A stretch of 56,111 bases of DNA, taken from NCBI RefSeq assembly GCF_000719775.1, contig NZ_JOHR01000031.1, positions 1 through 56,111 of the forward strand, written 5' to 3'. Origin of the DNA: Streptomyces sp. NRRL F-5135 (GTDB lineage: Bacteria > Actinomycetota > Actinomycetes > Streptomycetales > Streptomycetaceae). The notes under the pieces are model-generated. The model ran no database searches. It worked only from the letters and a program-made list of their open reading frames with translations, and was not told the origin of the DNA. This document shows, piece after piece, positions 6,203 to 16,200 of the stretch; positions within the stretch are counted from its first letter, which is position 1, and every line of letters begins with the position of its first letter. A program made the position numbers and the translations under genes.

Positions 6203-6349
6203 TCATGCGATGTTCTCGGGCGGCTGGCCTGGCTCGGGCGGCGGTTCCTCGGCCGGTACGGGCGGCGGGTCGACAACCCCCAGCTCGACCAGGCTTCCTG
6301 TGTCTGCGGCCGTCGGGTCTACCTCGGGCATTGCCGGTTCGAAAGGCAT
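6203..6349 (-). CDS. Short Pro/Glu-rich protein
   Basis: A 48-residue acidic protein (MPFEPAMPEVDP...) ending in a Pro/Glu-rich tail. It begins eight bases after the stop of the upstream membrane protein and is the last gene before the terminator. The third positions are GC-rich as in the neighbours. It has no recognisable domain. Confidence 0.5.
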   Translation of the reverse strand: MPFEPAMPEVDPTAADTGSLVELGVVDPPPVPAEEPPPEPGQPPENIA

Positions 6350-6356
6350 GTCGTCG

Positions 6357-6716
6357 TCACACTCCAGTTCGGTTGTACTCGTCCACCAGGGACGGCGGCT
6401 CGGCAGGTGTCACTCCGGCCTGCCTCATCTGCATTGACAGCTCTCCCACATAGCCCGCGAAGGCACGCACAATGGACCGGAGTCTGGTCGTCTCGGTACG
6501 CAGCTCCCGTACCTCCGACTGAAGGTCGTCGCGGATCGTCTTGAACGCTTCGAGGTCGACGCGCCGCTGCTCCGGCTCGGCCTGAGCGCGGGCCGCAGCC
6601 TGTGTGGCTTCCGCCGTAGCCGATGCGGCAGCCTTCGTGGCCCTCGCCGCGAACAGCCCGGCCAACACCATGCCGACCGTTCCGAATGCCGCCACGAGCC
6701 CAGCCCAAACGCTCAC
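6357..6716 (-). CDS. Membrane-anchored coiled-coil protein, lysis cassette
   Basis: 119 aa. An N-terminal membrane segment (VWAGLVAAFGTVGMVLAGLF, about residues 3-22) is followed by an Ala-rich and then charged helix with heptads (LEAFKTIRDDLQSEVRELR). I set the GTG start at 6716 from the GTGA overlap with the upstream gene. One anchor plus a long coil is common in holin-associated or spanin-like lysis proteins of actinophages, but the precise role is not visible. Confidence 0.7.
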   Translation of the reverse strand: MSVWAGLVAAFGTVGMVLAGLFAARATKAAASATAEATQAAARAQAEPEQRRVDLEAFKTIRDDLQSEVRELRTETTRLRSIVRAFAGYVGELSMQMRQAGVTPAEPPSLVDEYNRTGV

Positions 6717-7156
6717 GGGCCCTTGCCTCTCCGGGCGCGCCGCGGCACTGGGGGGACCGAATGCTCGGGAACCGTGGCCGCCCACATGATGACCCCGACA
6801 TGCGAGGTGAGGTACCAGATTGCGACGTAGGCGCCGCGGGAGTAGTGGCCGCTTACCACAGCGGCCGTGTAGGCGACCGCCCACACGGTGGGGGGAATGA
6901 CTGCAGCAACGAATCCCCAGCGGTCGCGCCCGATCCGCAGGAATGCTGAGCCGCCAGTGATCAGGCCGGCGGCGATCCAGAGCAGCGCCCAGTGGCGGAG
7001 CGATCCCGCCATCGTCAGCAGTTCCAGCCCGTCCGGGCGGGGAGGGGCGAGGAGGAAGCTCATGCCCCAGGAAGTTTTGCCGATCCCGAGTATCAGCAGG
7101 AAGATGCCGCGGCGTCCTAGCCGGTGGTGCAGCCATTGGGCCGCACGGCACGGCAT
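6713..7156 (-). CDS. Polytopic membrane protein, lysis cassette
   Basis: 147 aa with about four hydrophobic segments (GIFLLILGIG, ALLWIAAGLITGGSAFL, FVAAVIPPTVWAVAYTAAVV, VAIWYLTSHVGVIMWAA). It begins three bases after the holin-like gene and overlaps the next membrane protein. It is a candidate second holin or antiholin. Confidence 0.65.
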   Translation of the reverse strand: MPCRAAQWLHHRLGRRGIFLLILGIGKTSWGMSFLLAPPRPDGLELLTMAGSLRHWALLWIAAGLITGGSAFLRIGRDRWGFVAAVIPPTVWAVAYTAAVVSGHYSRGAYVAIWYLTSHVGVIMWAATVPEHSVPPVPRRARRGKGP

Positions 7157-7159
7157 CTA

Positions 7160-7525
7160 CTACACGTCCGTCGGCCGAGACGCCGCTGCGAGGGGACGCG
7201 TCTTGGTGGGCGCAACCTGGGCTCGGGTCAGCAGGGTCAGGGTTGCGAGAACGACGGTGTTGATCGCGCCGACGGTCTCCTGCGAGACCTCGTAGCCGAA
7301 CGTGGCGACGAGGACGGCGCCAGACGCGACGACTGCGGTGAATGCCTGCGGTGCAATCGGCCGGGTCATCGCTGCAGCAATGGCGCCGAGGATGGCTGTG
7401 GCGACGCCGACAATCGCTCCGGCGGTTTCGGCGGACAGGCTGGTGACACCGAGGGCCACGATGAGGCCGAGGACGGCCGACAGGGTGTTCAGGATGACGA
7501 CAGGCTCACGCCCAAAGATCTGCAT
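7160..7525 (-). CDS. Holin-like membrane protein
   Basis: 121 aa with three hydrophobic segments (LNTLSAVLGLIVALGV, AGAIVGVATAILGAIAAAM, TAVVASGAVLVATFGY) and a charged tail. The gene directly follows the endolysin. Holins form membrane lesions that release the endolysin to the wall at the end of the lytic cycle. The assignment rests on size, topology and position. Confidence 0.7.
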   Translation of the reverse strand: MQIFGREPVVILNTLSAVLGLIVALGVTSLSAETAGAIVGVATAILGAIAAAMTRPIAPQAFTAVVASGAVLVATFGYEVSQETVGAINTVVLATLTLLTRAQVAPTKTRPLAAASRPTDV

Positions 7526-7546
7526 GGAGGTCTCGATTCTGCGAGG

Positions 7547-8446
7547 TCAGGACTTGGCGAGGGTTGCGATGAGGGCGTCGAGCTTCTTCTCGATGCGAGC
7601 GAGCTGGACTCCGAGGTCGGTGGTGTCCTTCTCGATGTGGGCGAGGTAGTAGCCGGCCGCATGGTTCACCCGCTCGCCCTTGCCATCGATCTCGGTCAGG
7701 GATCCGATGGTCAGAAGGTTCGAGTGGAGTGCGTTGATCTGCTTCTCCGTGGTGGCCGTGGGCGTCTCCTTGGGCGGAGCGGTGGGCGGCGGCTTCGGAG
7801 TGGACGGAGTGCTGGCGCCCGGTGACCAGTTGGCGGGGTGCTTAAGCCGCTCGGCGACGTCTGCGCGGAGGGTGGGCATGGAGATGCCGCGAGGGTCGAT
7901 CTTGTCGGAGGACCATTCCAGGTGCCCGATCACGGAGCGGGCGCCCCAGCCGTGCGCGCGGCAGATCGCGGCCTGCACGCGGACGATCGCGTCGTACTGT
8001 GCCCCGGGCCACGGGTCCTTACCGTCGCCGAGGTTCTCGCACTCCCAGCCGTAGAACCTGCTGTTGCCGTCAACGCCGTTGGTGTTGCCCTTGGTCGGCG
8101 GGGTGGGCCGGGATCCGAAGGACTCGGCCGTCACCTGCTCCAGCACGCGCGGGTCGCCACCGCCAGCGTGATTGGTGCGGCCCCAGCCGACCATGTGGAC
8201 AGTTCCGTCTTTGGCGATCATTCCGTGGCAGAGCGGGCCTGGCAGGCTGCTGTAGCCGTCGCGAACGATGCCGACGGTCTTGCTCGTGCCGGAGGTGACG
8301 GTGTGGTGAACCATGCTGCCATTCACCGGCCCCCACGCACCCTTCGCGTTGCGGTTGTGGGTGCGCCAGTTGCCGACCTCGACCACCTTCACGCCCTCGG
8401 CGCGGAGAGCAGTGAGGACCGCCGCAGCGGACAAGGGTTGCGCCAT
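7547..8446 (-). CDS. Endolysin, N-acetylmuramoyl-L-alanine amidase
   Basis: Cleaves the bond between muramic acid and the stem peptide of peptidoglycan. Residues about 20-200 form an Amidase_2/PGRP domain: zinc ligand motif SMVHHTVT near 46, HMVGWGRTNHAG near 90, and GHLEWSSDKIDP near 174 with the distal His and catalytic Lys region. A Pro/Thr-rich linker (APTTATT type, about 215-235) leads to a C-terminal helical stretch of about 60 residues (IDGKGERVNHAAGYYLAHIEK) that may bind the wall or oligomerise. There is no signal peptide, so holin-dependent release is expected. The start ATG follows GGGAGGGCTC. Confidence 0.9.
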   Translation of the reverse strand: MAQPLSAAAVLTALRAEGVKVVEVGNWRTHNRNAKGAWGPVNGSMVHHTVTSGTSKTVGIVRDGYSSLPGPLCHGMIAKDGTVHMVGWGRTNHAGGGDPRVLEQVTAESFGSRPTPPTKGNTNGVDGNSRFYGWECENLGDGKDPWPGAQYDAIVRVQAAICRAHGWGARSVIGHLEWSSDKIDPRGISMPTLRADVAERLKHPANWSPGASTPSTPKPPPTAPPKETPTATTEKQINALHSNLLTIGSLTEIDGKGERVNHAAGYYLAHIEKDTTDLGVQLARIEKKLDALIATLAKS

Positions 8447-8469
8447 GAGCCCTCCCAGGGCATGAAAAA

Positions 8470-8492
8470 GGCCCCAGCCTTCGGCTCGGGGC
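8470..8492 (-). terminator. Terminator between tail fibre and endolysin
   Basis: On the minus strand a GC-rich stem (AGCCCCGAGCC / GGCTGGGGCC, one mismatch) is followed by TTTTT. It lies upstream of the endolysin, so part of the structural transcript may stop before the lysis genes. Confidence 0.65.
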
Positions 8493-8507
8493 TCCGGATG
8501 TGGCTGT

Positions 8508-9113
8508 TCAGAGGCTGTAGGTGATGTTGTTGAGGGACACCCAGGGAGGTTGCACTCCGCTCTGGGTGACGATGGCGACGGTTCCGTCCGTGTTGAAGTC
8601 GAGCTTCACTGAGAGGGAGTCCGAAGCCACCGCCGAGCACGCCGCTGTGACCGTCCTCCGAGACGCCGGGCGGGCCCCGACCGGCAACGGAGAGTTGAGG
8701 AAGTTCCCGTTACTGACCGGGGCGCCACCGCTGTAGGTGACGTTGAGGCCGCCTTTCCACATGACGACCGCCTCGCCGAACAGGTTCACGATTCGGTACT
8801 GGGGCACTCCGTTGGAGTTGCCGTTGGCTGTGTAGCCGCTCCTCAGCGTGGGCGTAGACCACGCCTGTGTGCCCGAGGCGACCGCCACCCACGCGGTCCC
8901 GTCGTAGACCGTGAGGAGCTTCTCACTGTTCAGCCAGGCCGTCATCCCCGCGACAGGCGCGGTGAGGGCCGCGTTCCTGGCAGTGGCGGAAACGAACCGC
9001 ATCACGCTCTGGCCGGCCATCAGAAGAAGCCCGTCCCCCATGATCTTCAGATCTGGGGTCTCGCCGTAGTCCAGACTGGTGAACCCCTGCCCGTACTTGT
9101 CGGTGATCGACAC
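8508..9113 (-). CDS. Distal tail protein
   Basis: 201 aa, beginning VSITDKYGQGFTSLDYGE. The GTG at 9113 follows AGGAGG by four bases, which fixes the start. It is Gly/Ser/Asn-rich and predicted beta-structured, with many aromatic residues (WLNSEKLLTVYDGTAW), as in phage fibre or receptor-binding tips. It is the last gene of the tail module before lysis. Confidence 0.65.
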   Translation of the reverse strand: MSITDKYGQGFTSLDYGETPDLKIMGDGLLLMAGQSVMRFVSATARNAALTAPVAGMTAWLNSEKLLTVYDGTAWVAVASGTQAWSTPTLRSGYTANGNSNGVPQYRIVNLFGEAVVMWKGGLNVTYSGGAPVSNGNFLNSPLPVGARPASRRTVTAACSAVASDSLSVKLDFNTDGTVAIVTQSGVQPPWVSLNNITYSL

Positions 9114-9121
9114 GATGCCTC

Positions 9122-9850
9122 CTAGGCGCGGCGAGTCAGGGTGAGGTACGAGTTGGCGTACAGCGTCAAGCCGACAGCGTCCGACGTGTTCTGAGACCAG
9201 TTCACCGATACGGACCCGGCGGTGGCTGAGGTCACCACCAGGCCATGCAGGAGCATCGCTCCGTTCGCCGATGACCAGCCGGCGCCGTAGGTCCGTTCGG
9301 TTGCGAGGTCTTGCGCGAGGGGGCGCAAAGTGGAGGGCTCTGCGGTCGCAGAGATTGACGGGGCATAGGTACCCCACCATCCCGTCGCCCCGCTTGGGCC
9401 AGTGATGCCGAGCTTGAGGTCCCCTGTGAGGCCGGTCGAGTTGTAGACGAGCATCCCGCTGATCTCGTAGGTAGCCGACGCCGCCACGGGTAGCACTAGG
9501 TGCGGATCCGCCGATGTAGTGGCCGTGGAAGCCCGAGTGGTGTTCGCGGTCTTGCGGGCGAAGACGCTCTGCCCGACAAGCTGGCCGCCTGACGAAGTGC
9601 GGCCGAGCGCGATCCAGTTCCCGGACCCCGCCTGGCTGATGATGATCTGATCCCCGACGGTTGGTGCCGTGTACGAGTCGAGGCAGCGGGCGACGATCGT
9701 GCCGACGGCTACCGTGCCGTCGCCCGGGGCCGCAGTGACAGTGCCGGTGCGCCAGTCCGCGCCGCGCACCTGGGGGTCGGTGGCGCCGGCAGTCCGGGAG
9801 GCTTGGATGAGGCCGGTCGCAAAGTTGGCGCCGCTCACTTCGGCGGGCAT
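9122..9850 (-). CDS. Minor tail protein
   Basis: 242 aa. The first 90 residues contain a small beta domain (TVGDQIIISQAGSGNWIALG) like the OB-fold seen in tail hub or baseplate proteins. The rest is Ser/Thr/Ala-rich beta structure. It overlaps the upstream hub-like gene by one base and lies in the usual baseplate position of siphoviruses. Confidence 0.65.
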   Translation of the reverse strand: MPAEVSGANFATGLIQASRTAGATDPQVRGADWRTGTVTAAPGDGTVAVGTIVARCLDSYTAPTVGDQIIISQAGSGNWIALGRTSSGGQLVGQSVFARKTANTTRASTATTSADPHLVLPVAASATYEISGMLVYNSTGLTGDLKLGITGPSGATGWWGTYAPSISATAEPSTLRPLAQDLATERTYGAGWSSANGAMLLHGLVVTSATAGSVSVNWSQNTSDAVGLTLYANSYLTLTRRA

Positions 9851-10947
9851 CAGGCGTCTTCCTTCCCGCCGATGGTCTCCAGCGTCGTGGAGCTGAGCCC
9901 CAGGTCGATCGAGAAGGACTGGATCTGGTGGAGCTCGCGGTCGCCGTTGCCGTAGGTGACACGGATGACGTCGCCCGGCTCAAGGCACGGGTTCGGGGCG
10001 GCCTCGATCGAAACGGTCGCCGCCGGCTTCACGGCGTCCCGTAGGAGCTTCGATGCCGCGGCCACGCACTGCCCGCTCGTTACGAGGAGCGACGACGAGT
10101 AGAAGCGGGGCACCCGGCCGAATGGTCCGGCCCAGTAGGTGGGGCTAGTCGGATCGTCGTCCTGGGCGGTCGCACTGACGGCGACGACGTTGTCCTCAGT
10201 GTTCTCGCCGGACGCGACGACGACGTTGTAGATGCCGTCCCGGGTGTAGGCACGGTTCGCAGAGATCAGGACCCCGCCTGCACCGGCATCCACAGTCCAA
10301 GCGATCGGCGCCGTGGCGATGTCTGGCAGTTCGGCGATGATGAACTGGCCGTCGGCGTCGCAGTACACCTCGGCGCCGATTGCGGTGGCACATGCCTGGA
10401 CCGCTGCCCATCGGTCCCCCTGTGCGTCCCACGTGGTGGTGCCGAGCGTCGCATCCGACGCCCGGTTGACGATGACCGCGCCCGGCAAGGTCGCCTGGAT
10501 GAGACCGGTGATCGCGGTGACGGCTGCGGTGCCGCCGCGGGTGCTGTACGGGGTGACGAACCGGTCGTCGACGACGATCGCTTCGAGGCCGCTGCCGCCG
10601 ATGGTGATGGGCCCGTAGTCCGGGTCGCCCTCGACAGAGTCGACCCTGAATTCGCCGAGCGGCACCGACTCGATGGTGCCGTCGGCGTAGCGGATCCCCC
10701 GCAGGATCCTCAGCCGGGCGCCGTAGATAGCCAGCTGCTCCGATGGGCGCACCGGAATGAGGGAAGTGTCCGGCACCGTGACCGTGCACGTCCGACGCAC
10801 GGCCTGCCCGCGGTCGACGCTGACGCTGCCGCCAGTATGCGGCAGCGTCTGGACAGTGCCGTCACCTCGATGCAGTTGCACCTCCGTGTACGGGGTGTGC
10901 GACATGGCCAGAGTCGGCAGGAACCGTGCCGAGGGTGGGCTGTACAC
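9850..10947 (-). CDS. Minor tail protein, DUF5047-like
   Basis: 365 aa, GTG start supported by GGGAGG eight bases upstream. Conserved-looking blocks (VSVDRGQAVRRTCTVTVPD, RYADGTIESVPLGEF, CLEPGDVIRVTYGNGDRE) match the DUF5047 family of actinophage tail proteins, which resemble distal-tail or hub components. It sits between a large decorated tail protein and the fibre genes. Confidence 0.7.
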   Translation of the reverse strand: MYSPPSARFLPTLAMSHTPYTEVQLHRGDGTVQTLPHTGGSVSVDRGQAVRRTCTVTVPDTSLIPVRPSEQLAIYGARLRILRGIRYADGTIESVPLGEFRVDSVEGDPDYGPITIGGSGLEAIVVDDRFVTPYSTRGGTAAVTAITGLIQATLPGAVIVNRASDATLGTTTWDAQGDRWAAVQACATAIGAEVYCDADGQFIIAELPDIATAPIAWTVDAGAGGVLISANRAYTRDGIYNVVVASGENTEDNVVAVSATAQDDDPTSPTYWAGPFGRVPRFYSSSLLVTSGQCVAAASKLLRDAVKPAATVSIEAAPNPCLEPGDVIRVTYGNGDRELHQIQSFSIDLGLSSTTLETIGGKEDA

Positions 10948-10960
10948 AACCGTCCTCCCG

Positions 10961-13204
10961 TCACACGGTGCGCTGGTCCAGGGCCAGATCCAGAACGGTT
11001 GCGTAGCGGGCCAGCAGCGACAGGACGGTCGCGTTCTCCACTAGGACGTCCTGCACGGTCCACGTGGCCGAGCCGGCCACACCGGTCAGTGGCCGGTCCA
11101 CCTCAATAAGGGGCAGTGTCCATTCCCGCCATGGCTCGGGCGCGTAGGTGGTCACGCGGGGGAAAGCGCTGTTGCCGACCGACACGTACACGTCGCTTTC
11201 GCCCATGCCGGGCGCGGCCTGCCACAGCAGCGGGCTCCCGGAGGACAGCAGCAGTCGCAGCGCCTCCCGCTCGCCGTCTATCTGAGACCACAGAACGAGC
11301 GGCCCCTCCCTCCCGGACCTCTCGCCCGAGAGGACGATCGCGGTCTGCCGACCGCGAATCCTCATCACGCTCTGCTCGATCGGCTGCTCCCAGTCCGGCG
11401 CGGACTTCACCAGCAGCCGCATGTTGAGCTGCGGCCGGGACGGATCCTTCAGCCAGCAGTAGTTCCGGTCCCCGGGATCCACGGTCACCGGGTCGGTCAG
11501 CCACCAGCTCACCAGCGTGCCAGTTGAGGCCCTCACCTGCTCGACCCGGTAGGCGACAGGGATACCGAGGGGCGCCTCGTAGTCCTCTACGGAGAACGTG
11601 TCATCCGTGACGGGCACCGAGTCCAGCAGCCCCTGGCGTCCGCGGACCAGCGACCTAGACCCGTCGGGCAAGATCCGGTAGACGGTCATCAAGTTCGCGG
11701 TGCTCAGTCCCCGCAGGACGAGCAGGATGCTGGCCGTGTCGTTTCTGCCGGTGACCTGGGTGGACGGCAAGACCTGCTGGAGGCGCACATCGTCTACCTG
11801 AATGGTGGAGGATGCTGCGGTGGCCGTGAGGATCAGGTCGATCTGTCCAGCGACCGCGCCCGCCGGCGCCGTCATGTCGACGTCGAACCAGTACCACTGC
11901 CCGTCGGAGGGCAGGGCCGCAGTAGCGCTGGTGATGGTGCCAAGGTAGGTGTCGGAGGCGTCGTACCAGCGCATAGCCAGGGCGGCTGTCCAGCCTCCCG
12001 CCACCCGCTTCAGGCCCGCTCGGGGCTTGAAGTTCAGGAGTTCCTGCACCGGGTACTTCCCGGACCGGAGTGTGCTGGCTGTGGCGGTCACGGAGGTGAC
12101 GGTCAGGCTGTATGCGTTGCTGAATGCCTGGGCGCCCCAGGGCGTGGACCGGGCGATCGCCGCTGCGCCGGACGCCACCGTCCACTGGCCGATGCCCTGC
12201 TCAAAGTTGCTGTCCGAGAAGGTGACGACGTTGTCGTTCGGCTCGCTACTCAGGACGGTTGCGGTACGCGCTTTGACGACCAAGCCGTCGCCACGCACGG
12301 CCTGCCCCGCTGTTCCCGACGTGATACCGAACGCCAAAGACGCGGTCGCGGCGGTTGTCGGTGCAACGGCCGACGCGATCTGCCGGTAGGCGCCGGTGCC
12401 AGGCGCCGCCAGGATGCTGCGGCTGGCGGAGATCTGGGCGCCGCCGGCATCGTAGAAGCGGAGCTCCACCCACACGCTCGCCGTGGACGTCGGAGGGGAC
12501 AGGTATCCGAATGCGACGTACTCGGTTCCGGGTGTTACGGGGGGCCGCTCGGTACAGAGAGCGGAAGCGTCGCCGTTGGCGGTGACGGTCAGGGTGACCA
12601 TCTCGCCGCCGGAGTAGTACCAGTTCACCGGCCACGAGATCATCGGCGCCGTGCGGGACACGGTCCCGTTCGACTCCACGGCCCAGCCCGATGTGTCCAC
12701 CTCGTACTGCTCGGCATTGAAGCTCAGCAGGTTGCCGGGCAAACGGAGCGGCCAGCCGAAGTACACGTTCTCGTAGAAGGTGTTGACGCCGGCCCCCGTA
12801 GGGCTTGACGACAGCAGCACCTGGGCGGCAGTCGCCCCGACAGGAGCAACGCCGCCGACACTGATCCGGTGCCACGTCGATGACGCGGACGCGGTCGTCA
12901 GCCCCCAGGTGATGTTGATCTCGCCGCCGCCTGCGTTGAGCCAGCGGATCCCGATCCGTTCGGGGACGCTTGCGCAGGACGCGTCGGCGAACGCCGCATA
13001 TGTCGTACCCGTCACGACGGGATACGACGAGTAGGTGCGGGCCTGCATCTCCCCCGCAGCCACGCTCTTGACGACCAGGCACCCGTCGCCGCTCCGCCCT
13101 CCCGTGCCCAGGTTCAGCGTGCAGTTGGTCTTGGCGAGCCAGCCCGATGTGTTCGGGTCGATCGTCTCCGTCGTCAGCGACAGGAAATTCCCGGGGATCG
13201 CCAC
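10961..13204 (-). CDS. Large minor tail protein with repeated beta domains
   Basis: 747 aa directly following the tape measure. Three tandem units of about 130-150 residues each recall carbohydrate-binding (CBM4/9-like) jelly rolls. Each contains GW near its start (NTSGWLAKTN, VDTSGWAVESNG, GIGQWTVASG), a YxAF or like motif and a late (V/F)YFGWP or RLQQV strand. The C-terminal 250 residues form a different domain (YCWLKDPSRPQLNMRLLVK). Such modules may touch cell-wall sugars during adsorption (inference). Confidence 0.7.
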   Translation of the reverse strand: MAIPGNFLSLTTETIDPNTSGWLAKTNCTLNLGTGGRSGDGCLVVKSVAAGEMQARTYSSYPVVTGTTYAAFADASCASVPERIGIRWLNAGGGEINITWGLTTASASSTWHRISVGGVAPVGATAAQVLLSSSPTGAGVNTFYENVYFGWPLRLPGNLLSFNAEQYEVDTSGWAVESNGTVSRTAPMISWPVNWYYSGGEMVTLTVTANGDASALCTERPPVTPGTEYVAFGYLSPPTSTASVWVELRFYDAGGAQISASRSILAAPGTGAYRQIASAVAPTTAATASLAFGITSGTAGQAVRGDGLVVKARTATVLSSEPNDNVVTFSDSNFEQGIGQWTVASGAAAIARSTPWGAQAFSNAYSLTVTSVTATASTLRSGKYPVQELLNFKPRAGLKRVAGGWTAALAMRWYDASDTYLGTITSATAALPSDGQWYWFDVDMTAPAGAVAGQIDLILTATAASSTIQVDDVRLQQVLPSTQVTGRNDTASILLVLRGLSTANLMTVYRILPDGSRSLVRGRQGLLDSVPVTDDTFSVEDYEAPLGIPVAYRVEQVRASTGTLVSWWLTDPVTVDPGDRNYCWLKDPSRPQLNMRLLVKSAPDWEQPIEQSVMRIRGRQTAIVLSGERSGREGPLVLWSQIDGEREALRLLLSSGSPLLWQAAPGMGESDVYVSVGNSAFPRVTTYAPEPWREWTLPLIEVDRPLTGVAGSATWTVQDVLVENATVLSLLARYATVLDLALDQRTV

Positions 13205-13208
13205 AGCA

Positions 13209-16200
13209 TCACCTCCGCGGTCGAGCTCTGAGAGCGGTGAGCACCTGGGCGTTCTCCTGCCGGACCACGCCCTTGAAGGTGCCCATGAGCTCCCCCGAGT
13301 CGAGGACGAGGGTGCCTGTCATCTCCATCGGCCCATCGGCCCCGCCGCCTCGGGCGGCCATCGACGTGAGCGCGTTCGCCTGCGCCGTGGTGAACACGGG
13401 CTCCGGGCGGCCGGTTCCGTTGTTGACCAGACTGATCCCAGGGGGCAAGTAGCCGCCAGAGTCATAGCCCTTGGGCGGCAGGCTCGCGTTGGCCTGCTGA
13501 ACATTGGTGATGTTGCCGTACCGGCTGACGATGTACCTGATCGAGGCGGCGACGTTCGCCACCGGGTCCAGGATGCCGCGCGACTTCAGCGCCTTCGGCA
13601 CGTAGGCGTTGAACGTTGGTGGGATCGTCTGGGTTAGCCCCTGGGAAGGGATGCCGTTCTTGGCGTTGATGTCCCACAGATTGATCGCCCGGGGGTTCCA
13701 GCCCGACTCGCGGGTGATGAGGGTGTTCATGCCGGCTTGCCACTGGGCTGTCGTGCCCGGAGGCGGTACCCGGGCCGCTGCCAGCGCAGCATTGATGATC
13801 GCCAGGTGCTGGCCCTTCGGAATGGTGCCGCCGATACTCCCGAGCGCGGTGACCGATTTCTCGTCGGCCTTCTTCGCGTACCCGAAGATGCTGTCAATGA
13901 TCTTCGCGGGGATGCGGCGGATCATCTTGCCGAAGCCGGTCTCTCCGCCAGGGAGCTTCTTCAGCAGCGGATCGACGAGATGCTTCACTCCGGCACGCGC
14001 CGACGATTCGATGCTGTCCTTAAGCCAAGAAGCACCCTTCTTGATCGTGTCCCAGGGCGCCGAGCCAGCGCCCGCTGCCTTCTTCCCGATCCACGAGAAG
14101 ATGCCGCCGTCCTTGAACTGCTGGCCCCCAAGGGCTTCTCGGACGCCGGACACGCCTCGGGTAGAGGCAAGCCGGTTCATAGCGGCCACGAAGCCCGGGC
14201 CGACAGCGCGCGTCCACTCCGGGCGCATGATGGCCTCGCCGCCACTGAGGGCGAGGCCGCCCCCAGTTGGCGAGTAGAACTGGTGGACGTCCTTGCCCGG
14301 CGTGTAGCCCGGGAGCACGCCGCCAGTGGCCCAGCCCTTGGTCTTCATAGGGTCGATCTTCGGGGCCCCGAACGCTGTAGCGATCTTGTTCCAGGTAGGG
14401 ACGATGCCCGCGTTGTACACCTTGTCGATAACGAAACGGACAGGCCGCTTCGCAATGTTCTGCACCTGAGTCCACTGCTTGTCGATGAACTCCTTCGCAG
14501 ACCGGAAACTATCGCCGACCGACTTGACCCCCTTCTTGATCCAGTCAAATGCAGGACGCAAAGCCTTGTCCCACAGCCAGCGCCCCTTGTCCGCGATCCA
14601 CCCGAACACCGGGCGCGCGTACTTGTCCCACAGCTCACGGAACTTGGCACCCAGCAACCGGGATCCTGCTTGGATCGCATTCCAAGCAGGCTTGATGGCG
14701 TTGTTCCAAAGCCACAACGCCCGGGAACCGATCCACCCGAAGACGGGGCGGGCGAACTTGTCCCACAGCTCCCTGACCTTCGCGCCGACTGCTCCTGTGC
14801 CGGCGCGCCAGGCATTCCAGACAGGCTTGATCTTCGACTGCCAGAGCCACACGGCCTTCTCGCCGATCCAGCCGAAGACTGGACCGAGAACGTTGCTCCA
14901 CAGCCACGTCGCCCACCGGCCGACTGTCTGAAGCGCCGACCAGATGCCGGAGAAGACGGGCTTGAGCACGTTGTTCCACGCCCATAGTGCGGCCGTCTGA
15001 ATGCCCGCCCAGACCGCCTGGACGAGGTTCCTGAACCATCCGAAATTCTTGTACGCGTAGACGACTGCCGCGACGAGCGCAACAATCCCAATGATGATCA
15101 GCGTGATGGGGTTCGCGTTCATCACAAGGTTGAACGCCAGCATCGCCAGCGTCCACACACGAGTTGCAATGAATGCGAGATACAGGCCCTGGATCAGCCA
15201 CGGCAGCGTTTCAGCAATCGACGCAATCCCCCGCCCCAGAGCACCAAGAATCTCCAGCACCGGCCCCGACAAAGGGGCGAGTGCCTTCGACACCTGGTAG
15301 AACGCAGAGCTGATGTCACCGATCGCCCGAGCAAGGATCGGCCCCTGCCCAGACGCATACGCGAGGAAGCGTTCGAACTCAGGGCTGCCCTTGAGGCCCG
15401 TACCCCACTCGGCGAACCGGCCCGTGATCCGCTGCATCGTCGCAGAGATCGTGTCCATGTGCGGCAGAAACGCCTGCACAACACCGGCCATGCCGACGAA
15501 GACTCGGCCGAAGCTCGTTCCGAGCCCGGTAACAGCTGGCTCGACCGAGCCCGCCAAATCGGTCTTGAACGACTTCCACCATGGCGACTTGAAGCCCTGG
15601 CTCACCTTGTCCTGGAGCTTCGTGATGGCGCGGACCGCGCCCTCAACGAACGGCGTGAGGCCGGGCAGCGAGTTCTTCAGTCCGTTCAGGGCCCGGGTGA
15701 AAATCGGCATCACCTGGGGCTGCAACGACCTGGACCACTCACCGAACACGGTACGCAATTGCACGAATGCGTTAAAAGTTCCCCGCGCCGCCGGCGTCAT
15801 CCCCGCCAGCGCCTTTTGATATTTCGCCTGCGCGATAGCAGCCTGATCCACTCCCCCGGCCGCCTGCTGCGACGCAGAGGCAATCTGACGCTGAGCGGAC
15901 GCGATCGAATCGGCAGCCGACTGCTGAGCCGCCACCAGCGACTCCTGGGCACGGGCAACCGACCGAGCCCCGTCCTCCTGCACCTTCGAAACGTTCCGGG
16001 ACGCCTCGGCAACCCGCTCCTGCGCCGCCGCGATGTCCCGCTGATTCTGGACCTGCTGCCGCGCCGCATCCTGCCGGGCCTTCGCCAGCCCCTGCTGCTG
16101 GTCGGCGACCGCCGCCTCGGCATCAGCAACCCTCTGCTGAGCCGACTTGACCAGGTCGGATCCCTCCACACCCGCCTTATCCGCGGCCTTCTTCTGATCG

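Noticed and set aside
6357..7151. A single 264-residue leftward protein
   Set aside because: Its first half is a shadow of the membrane protein at 6713-7156. The true start is the GTG at 6716 in a GTGA overlap.
8508..9983. A single 491-residue tail protein
   Set aside because: The first part is a frame shadow of the 9122-9850 gene. AGGAGG and GTG at 9113 give the real start.
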